Shown here: positions 57,198 to 64,000 of the stretch, in pieces
Layout of the letters: each line of letters starts with the position of its first letter
How positions within the stretch are numbered: the stretch's first letter is position 1
From: Helochares maculicollis
Taxonomy: Eukaryota > Arthropoda > Insecta > Coleoptera > Hydrophilidae
Reading direction: 5' to 3'
Length of the DNA: 64,000 nt
Assembly (NCBI GenBank): GCA_033557835.1
Contig: JAWQRO010000051.1
Coordinates: forward strand, 1 to 64,000
Notes under the pieces: generated by a model
Told to the model about the DNA's origin: nothing
Seen by the model: only the letters and a program-made list of their open reading frames with translations
Databases searched by the model: none
Made by a program: the position numbers and the translations under genes

Positions 57198-59145
57198 TCA
57201 CATGGCTCCTACCATTACCGCTTTAACTTTTTCATCAAATGGTCTGAAACAGAAATTTAAAAATCAAATGCTATATAACGGAACAATATATGATGCAGGG
57301 AAAAATTGTACTCGATCATGTTTGAATGTAGTCAATGATATTTTAAAATTATAAAATGTGCTAAATGCTATTCTTGAGCCTGTTTACATGATTTTCCAAA
57401 TTTTATCTCGGAAAGATTTGATGAATTCCAGTACAATTTTTCTTATAAAAATCAATTGTTTTCAAGTAAACCCCTTCACAGCAAATATTTATTTTAAATG
57501 TGTCTCCAATAAATGTTTTGAAATAGAGGAAGACATTATTGAGTACAACATAGTATTTACTTACTTAGAAGCAATAGGGTCACCAGGTATATAAAACGGA
57601 TTGCACACAATATCAGTGTATACTGAATGCAATTTTCTAAACATCTGAAAACATTACAATTTATAAAATTTATGCAAAGGCAAATAATTTGTTCTTTTAC
57701 TTACAGCTCTTATTTCATTATCCCTTAAAGCAGTATTAGTAGAATCAACGACTATTATAAATTTTATTTTTGTATTTGTAACATATCCATATCTAATGTA
57801 GTTAAGGCCTATATCTTAAGTTCTTCCCTGCAATTGCTATTTATAAAATAGTATTCAGATGTGTTAAACAAAATGCATTGATTTAACAATGACAAATGTT
57901 CTTTATAGAGTTGATTTGAACTCTGGACAACAGCACCACTGAATACTTTGTATAGTTGAGAGGAACACAAAAAGGATTTTTATTCCATGAGGAACTACCT
58001 TTCAGTGTCCCTAGCTTGTCCCTTTATTTCTACAAAGTAAAATTCAGTAATTGATTTAGGTGAATAGGTTGTTTTATTATTGCCTGCTGACATTAAGTTA
58101 AATTTTTGTTGCATAGGGCGGTGGTATAAAATTGAGGTAGATGAAAGTTAATAAATTCCTGGAAAACTAGTTTTATGACATTGTCGAAACTAAATTGTTT
58201 TCCTATTATGAAGTCTAAAATGCAGAAGAATTAATAAACAGTGGGGACTAAATGGATTAGGTTTAATACGAGAAAGAAACATTAAACAAGCTGCTGAATG
58301 CATCTTGCTTATTTTTGATTCAATTTAGTCAATATTAACATAGTTCTATAATAAAATTTCCATTGTGCATCATCGGTAGCATAAACAAATGAATAACTTA
58401 AATTTAAAATTGGCAGGCACATGAAGTTAGTCGATTTACAATTGTAATCAAATTTGTAGGTTATCCTTACGAATAGAAACTAATATCACTTTTAATTGCA
58501 GTCACATTCGATTAAATTGCAAAATAAAATTCGTCTTGCAACTTATAATTAAAATATTGATACTAAATGATAAAAAAGGATACATTTTATGCGTTTCTAA
58601 TGAATACAGCATTCCTAGATAAAGCTCTCTCAAGTCGGAAACGCTTTTATTATTATTATTTAATTTTTCCTCGACTACATCTAATGAAGATAGGACCTTG
58701 TACTGTAAACTTAAATCTTCGTCTGGATTCAAACATGTAAAATATTTCGGTGAATTCTGAAAATTAATAAAGTTTAAGTTAACTGACAGAACTAGAATAA
58801 TTATAGGATTACATCTAAGTTCGTGTCCGTACGCGATACACTAGTGTCAAAAATGTTATTGTTCTCAAACTCTTAATTAACGCAGCGTGTGCGACAGTTA
58901 ATAAATAATAGTCTGTTTGCATTGCGATGTTGATTATAAAATATTTTTTTTACCTATGGTAGAAATTCATATACATTTAAAAAGTGCAATTACTTAGTTT
59001 ACGAACACATTAAAGAGCTGTTATGTTAATGTATAAAAGCGTTAACATCAAATACAAAATTACCAAGGCAGTATTGCAAAAGTCGAATTCATTCATGTAA
59101 ATTTAAACTTACATCTTTCCCAATAATAGCTACACACACCGCCAT
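57198..59145 (-). CDS. TRAPPC2L: Trafficking protein particle complex subunit 2-like, five exons
   Basis: Small longin-fold subunit of the TRAPP vesicle-tethering complexes at the ER-Golgi/Golgi; it binds other TRAPP subunits rather than catalysing a reaction. Exons on the minus strand: 59145-59113 ([11 protein letters not shown]), 58756-58584, 57792-57705, 57644-57565, 57243-57198. All introns are GT-AG with consistent phases, giving 139 residues, about the same as human TRAPPC2L. Recognisable conserved stretches: [38 protein letters not shown] followed by [10 protein letters not shown], then [11 protein letters not shown] and CNPFYIPGD. Exon 2 ends two bases into an Ile codon completed by exon 3, using donor GTATCC. 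Intron 2 is 791 bp and intron 3 is 60 bp. The start codon is 104 bp from that of VHL on the other strand. There are no signs of damage. Confidence 0.95.
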
Positions 59146-59249
59146 TTTACTTCTATGTCAGTGATGTTTTCTACCAGTTCAAAAAAGTAGTGGAGATGTA
59201 ATGTGATTTCTTGTGATCTCTGTGCATTGCAAACACACCACCAAAGATA
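59146..59249. promoter_or_regulatory. Bidirectional promoter between TRAPPC2L and VHL
   Basis: Only 104 bp separate the two divergent start codons, so both core promoters and 5' untranslated regions must overlap or lie inside this span (unless upstream untranslated exons exist). No TATA box is visible, consistent with housekeeping promoters. Inferred from the arrangement. Confidence 0.7.
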
Positions 59250-59795
59250 ATGGAGAGTAACAATAACTTACTGCCTGAACTAAGATCTAAATCATCGCAG
59301 CGAAAAGTTTTAGTAAGATTTGCTAATGTAACAGAACGCATAGTACGATTGGTCTGGATTAATTTTGAGGGACGTCCAGTTACTTACAAAGATTTAAAAC
59401 CAAAGCAAACGTTGGATGTTACTACTTATAAATCTCACCCTTGGATGGCATTTGACATCGATTCATCTGATAAAATGCACATCGACAAATCCTTCGTTTT
59501 TATGCCTAAATCGTGGAAGGATCGAGTAGCTAACATTATTTTTCCAAAAGGAGACATACCTGATGACTTTGAACCTCGAATATTAATTCGAATTACTTTA
59601 CCTGTATATAATTTAAAATTCATAGCGTTAAAGACAATTAGAAATCTTTTAACTCGACCGGAAGATGCTCTGCAATTAGAACTGCCGCAGCACTTAATAG
59701 AAGAAATTAGGAGGATTTTGCAATTGAAAATAAATAGGGTGTTGCCTTATAGTAGACAAAATCCTTCTCCTCATGGGTCTAATGCCCCTACATAA
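59250..59795 (+). CDS. VHL: von Hippel-Lindau tumour suppressor homologue, single exon
   Basis: Substrate receptor of the Cullin-2/Elongin B-C ubiquitin ligase that recognises prolyl-hydroxylated HIF-alpha. 181 residues without introns, close to the size of other insect VHL proteins. The beta domain (about 17-115) keeps the hydroxyproline pocket in alignment with human: Trp36 (human W88), Tyr46 (Y98), His63 (H115) and Trp65 (W117). Human Ser111 is Thr59 here. The alpha domain begins at ITLPVYNLKFIALKTIRNLL (115-134). In the BC box, Leu122 corresponds to human L158, but the usual Cys (human C162) is Ala126. The C-terminal helices (LPQHLIEEIRRIL) follow. The start ATG at 59,250 is the first in frame. 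It is head-to-head with TRAPPC2L. Confidence 0.93.
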   Translation: MESNNNLLPELRSKSSQRKVLVRFANVTERIVRLVWINFEGRPVTYKDLKPKQTLDVTTYKSHPWMAFDIDSSDKMHIDKSFVFMPKSWKDRVANIIFPKGDIPDDFEPRILIRITLPVYNLKFIALKTIRNLLTRPEDALQLELPQHLIEEIRRILQLKINRVLPYSRQNPSPHGSNAPT

Positions 59796-62440
59796 TATTA
59801 GTAAAAAGTGACAAGTATAAATTTTTAAATGTTTTGAAAGTATCATTTGTATGACTTTCGAATTCAATTGATACAAAATTTAACACAGTGGATGATCGTT
59901 ATGTGAACATCTCTCTTTACAGTTTTTAAGACAAACCAATTTAATGCATTCATTATTTCATTAATCTATATTGAATTCATGGTCGATTTATAGTTTCACA
60001 CAAATTTAGGTGTTAAGTTGTGATTTTTCAAATCAACTATGCAAACTACAAGTGATCTAGTAACATTTACTTTTTAGGATACACCCGAATTTGCTTTCTT
60101 TTCTCTACGAAAAATATTGGGAAATTTACTAAATTTCGCTTAAAATTTGCATTCTGCATGAAAATATATTTTCCTAATTTCTTTACGTATTATTCTTAAA
60201 ATACTTTTCATTTAAGAGTAAATCAATTATAGAGATGCAATTTTCATTTTGTTTAGTTTTCGTTTCACTATTCTACTGTCAATACAATGTGCCCTATGTT
60301 ATTTTAAGGAAAAGTTTTCATTTTAACACGTTAAGGGCGACCAGGGCCCAAATTTATATATTTAATCTTTAAATAGGTGCTTTACTTTGCATTTTACAAC
60401 ATAAATAATAATAATACAATACATTTTTATAATCTTTCTATCTAATCAAAGATTAGTAAAGGATGTTGTATATCAGCTAATTTTCTAGTCTGTTCAATCC
60501 CTTTCTCATGAAAAATGAATATTAGATCAAATTTATGAGATGCAAATGATGATTTGAAATGTATCTTACTAATTTTTGATTGTATTTATTTCATGTAGTT
60601 TCTGGTATTTGATAAAATAGTTTAAGAACAAATTCTTTTTTAAACTGAATATTCTATTGAAAAATCAGAAGATATAAAGGAACATAATTTTAGCTTTGCA
60701 ATCTATTTTTTTACAGAAATAATATATATCGTGCTTTAAAGATATGACATGATATATTCTGTCGATTATGTAGCAAATCTTATAGGACAAGTTATATATT
60801 ACTTGTTTTTAGAAAATATGAGTTGAGCCTAGTCGTGATATATTTTAGAACAGGCTAAATCAAAGATAAATTGATTGCACTAAGCTCCAACGTACCCTTT
60901 TCTGTAGCTGCAACGAATATATTAAAGTTATCAAATTGAAATATTTTCATTACATTCTTGATTATGGAGGAAAATACTGAACTATCACAAGAATTCTAAT
61001 TGAACTATTTTTCTCTCCAACTGCCCTTATTGGATCCAGATTTTATACATATTGCAGGAATTCTAGAAGATTCTTCTGTTTGATTTCATAGATAGTATGA
61101 GAAATTTTTAAGTGTAGTAATTCATATTGTCCCAAAGAAAGAAACATCTGAATGTGCAGTTGGAAGGGTTATACATGTTACAATATCTTACAACTAAATT
61201 ATCTCAATTAGTCTCAAATTTAAATATGAACAAGAAAAAAAGGGATCATATTGAGCTATTTGCAGAGTGTAGCTTCTTAATGTTTCTCCTTGTTTCTGTG
61301 TAATTTTTAGACAGTGTTATATAACATTATGCTATAAAAATAATAAAATATTGCTTCATTAAAGCATTGAAGCATAAAGAGTACTTTTGATGCCTAAGAG
61401 AGATTTCACTTTATTAGATCGTCATGTTTTCATGGTTTTTAATAATTGATTAACTCAAGAACTAATTTTTGTATATTGTAGTATTAGTTTGGTGTACACA
61501 AAATATTCTATTTTGTCTTGTTGCCTCTCTTTAGTATTAAATATGCACTAATATTTTTATGTAGTACAAAATCGCATCAGATTAATAATAAGTAATTTGA
61601 GTAAAGTATAATTATTTATATTTATAATGTTGAAACATTCATTAATTTTTATGTGAATAAATTGTACATTTTATCGATATAATAATCATAATCATATTAA
61701 TTTGAAATGGAATTGATTTATTGTAGATTGTGATGGTAATCTATAAGTATTTTTTAGGTTTTAAATAATTCACGTTTGGGGTGCTCTCCACTGCCTTTGG
61801 TTATTTTGACTCTATTATAATCTGATCGATATTTTTAAATTGTAATTAATTATAAATACTCGTTATGTTTACTTTTTCTATTACTTATAATGAATTTGGC
61901 ATTATATATTTAGTATGTGCAAATTTCTACCAACAGTGATATAATAATATATATTCTCTCGAACTTGAGTTTTGTTTACTCTGTAACCTTAGTTTTGGCA
62001 GTTCAAACTAAACATACACAACAAATTGTTTAGTTGCTACGGCGAGATGGTTGCTTACATATTTGGTTTTCACTCAGTCATTGGCCTAACTCCCTTCCTG
62101 GATGAGGTTTTTTCAGTTCAGGCACATATTAAAAAACATATATCCCATATGTACGTTTAAGTGGTGGAAAAATATTCAAGAAGCAGGGGACAAACAAATC
62201 AAATTTGCAAAAAATAATTAAAGACAGTATAGAGTATTAAACATATTTCTAATTGGAAGTTTTGAGAACAAATGCTATCAAAATGGAAGAGTGTATAAAG
62301 GCTCCGAAATTTCTAGCCGATGTCGTATATGTGACAATGAAAATATTGTTTATTTACAATAGAAAGAATTATCATTTGTCTAATTTGATGCATGTATGCA
62401 TATGTTTGAATTAGTGGAAATTACACCGTTATATCTTTTG
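59796..62440. other. Downstream of VHL; AT-rich, nothing coding recognised
   Basis: Probably includes the VHL 3' untranslated region, but the first canonical AATAAA lies far downstream (about 61,345), so the transcript end is undefined. A transposon-end-like motif after a TTAA lies at 60,323. No exon with protein-like content was found on either strand. Confidence 0.4.
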
Positions 62441-62960
62441 ATATATAAAATGCTACCAAAAAGATAAAAAACCTGGAGTCTTTATTCAACATTTCCATAT
62501 AGTGCTAGTGGATTTCTGTAATTACATAATAAAATGTACAATGCAGAAATAAAACTGAAATTTTGGACATCTAGAGGTACTTATAAAACAAACATTGCAG
62601 TAAGTTTCTGAGAGATTTAAATTTTGTTGATTGCTTATTTTAATAGTGTTTTAAGGAGCACTTTAAAATACAATTCTAAAGACTAGTTTAATTTGAAATA
62701 TGTGCAGATAAACAATTATTTCTGATGGTCTATACGTCTCAAAAGTTGATATAAATCTACGATTTTGCTATAATAAGTATATGCCAAAAGTCATCATGTC
62801 AGCTCTACTGATCTCAGCGCTATTGTATTAATATACATATGCAACGCTAAATATCTTCGAAATGAGATAGAGACTCTCAAAATTCAAGATATCAAAATTT
62901 TGAGGTTAAATTTTATCATGATCTCATTAACTTTTCTTTACAACGTACAAAAACATTAAT
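62440..62960 (-). repeat. Interspersed repeat family R2, diverged copy
   Basis: Minus-strand collinear with the copy at 51,000-51,975. The right end at 62,448-62,505 (AAATGTTGAATAAAGACTCC on the minus strand) and the left part at 62,700-62,960 are recognisable (AAAATTTTGATATCTTGAAT region, GATCATGATAAAAT). It is the most diverged of the long copies. Confidence 0.6.
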
Positions 62961-63240
62961 TCCATCTTGAAAATGAAAAGCTCTTGCATTGCCAAATATA
63001 TTTTTAGCTATAAAATATAAGTGCTATTGTGGATATTCAATCTCCAAGTTCAATGAAGCACAAGTTACAATGTTTCAAATTTGACTCATTGAATAGGGCT
63101 AGAAAATGGCAAAGATGAAATTGATTCTTGATTTCATCAAGAAATCAACAAAGGAAAATTATTCAAGAATTACTAGGATGTTTAATAATTACATTGTTTA
63201 TGTAATGTTAAAGAAATAAAGAAGTAGCCAACAAACGTAT

Positions 63241-63246
63241 TTTAAT
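63241..63246 (-). other. Candidate polyadenylation signal (ATTAAA variant)
   Basis: TTTAAT on the plus strand, about 70 bp past the stop codon of the right-edge gene. Confidence 0.35.
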
Positions 63247-63314
63247 ATTTAACAGGAAAATAACACATTTACTTAACAATATACATTTACAAATATAACA
63301 TATTAATTAGTTGT

Positions 63315-63821
63315 CTATTTGTAATTTTCTACTAATTTCTCCCACTTTGATAGTAAAATTTGTGCCTTTGGATTAGTAGGAATAGCTGCAAGTTCTTCAG
63401 TGCAAGCCTCAGATAATTCTTGTACAAAATCTCTCATACGCTGACACAAACTGTAATAGTAAAATATTAATTATATGTCCTTATTTTAAATCTTTGCGAA
63501 TTTTCTTCGTAGCATTAAGAAGATTTAATTAAAAATAGTGAGATTGGTAAAACTTTGTAACTGTTTGTTTTTTGTATTCGTTAATGACAAAAATGAAAAT
63601 TTTTTAATGTATTCAAACATATTAATTACCTTAACCATCTTTCTGATTTTCTCACTGTAGTATCATCATTTATAGTTTTACTTTGCAACTCCGCTAAAAA
63701 TAAGAAAATAATTTCAGATCAATTAACAGCAATAGCAATTCTGTAATGTTAACAGGTTATGCCCTATGGCAACATATTGGCAAATTTACCTTCAAGGTCA
63801 CCTTTAGATGCAATAGAATCC
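63315..63821 (-). CDS. Last three exons of an unidentified gene, continuing past the right edge
   Basis: Exons on the minus strand: 63821-63790, 63693-63630 and 63450-63315 (stop TAG at 63,315-63,317). Introns of 96 and 179 bp are GT-AG and the phases fit. The joined C-terminal 76 residues begin DSIASKGDLEAELQSKTIND, continue TTVRKSERWLSLCQRMRDFV and QELSEACTEELAAIPTNPKA, and end LLSKWEKLVENYK. The composition is charged and helical, suggesting a coiled-coil or helical-bundle subunit. I do not recognise the family. Upstream exons must lie beyond 63,821, possibly outside the window. Clean splice sites and open frames argue that it is a real gene. Confidence 0.72.
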
Positions 63822-64000
63822 CTATATTTTAAAATATACAAATATTTTAATTTTTGTAACAGATTTTGCAATAAAACATATAATCACAATTTCCACAGCC
63901 AACATAGCAATGCAAAAATTGTAAGTGATAACACCTTGTTAGGGTATGTTGTCTTAAAGTATCTAATTATACAAATTTTGTGTATTGGTTGTATGGAAGA
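63822..64000. other. Probable intron or upstream part of the right-edge gene
   Basis: AT-rich with no confident exon. The acceptor TTTTAAAATATAG at its left end belongs to the exon at 63,790-63,821. Confidence 0.4.

Noticed and set aside
1..64000. tRNA, rRNA, snRNA, known insect miRNAs and CRISPR arrays
   Set aside because: Searched by eye for B-box-like TTCRANNC contexts, well-known conserved miRNA cores and regularly spaced repeats; none found. Subtle RNA genes could still be missed.

Overview
This is an AT-rich, intron-bearing animal genomic window. It is most likely from an insect. The reasons are several decayed mariner transposons of different lineages, very short introns (about 50-90 bp) in DUS4L, and compact animal housekeeping genes (DUS4L, TRAPPC2L, VHL, USP8). 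The sequence does not let me name the species. Coordinates for spliced genes were worked out by reading exons and GT-AG boundaries by eye.

Layout. Positions 1-9,960 are intergenic and repeat-rich. They hold two inverted, head-to-head copies of a TIR-bearing DNA element (family R1) and a dead mariner (A), plus AT-rich filler. Positions 9,973-12,351 are one uninterrupted 792-codon gene for a USP8/UBPY-like deubiquitinase. Positions 12,400-53,300 are a gene desert filled with TE relics: mariners B, C and D with fragments, a full-length R1 element with TA target duplications at 36,909-38,119, copies of an unclassified roughly 1-kb repeat (family R2), LINE fragments, and scattered GC-elevated blocks I could not identify. 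Positions 53,361-64,000 are the gene-dense end: a possible terminal exon pair (+), DUS4L (-, six exons), TRAPPC2L (-, five exons), VHL (+, single exon, head-to-head with TRAPPC2L across about 104 bp), and the last three exons of an unidentified gene (-) that runs off the right edge.

How the genes relate. The right-hand genes are unrelated housekeeping functions: tRNA dihydrouridylation, vesicle tethering, and HIF turnover by a ubiquitin ligase. They look packed together rather than co-functional. TRAPPC2L and VHL almost certainly share a bidirectional promoter. The USP8-like gene is isolated in the desert and intronless, so it is either a retrocopy or a naturally intron-poor gene.

I found no convincing new biological system. 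The most noteworthy items are the intact intronless USP8-like gene, the R1 and R2 repeat families, the inverted R1 pair at the left edge, unusual residues in VHL and DUS4L, and two partial genes that I could not name.
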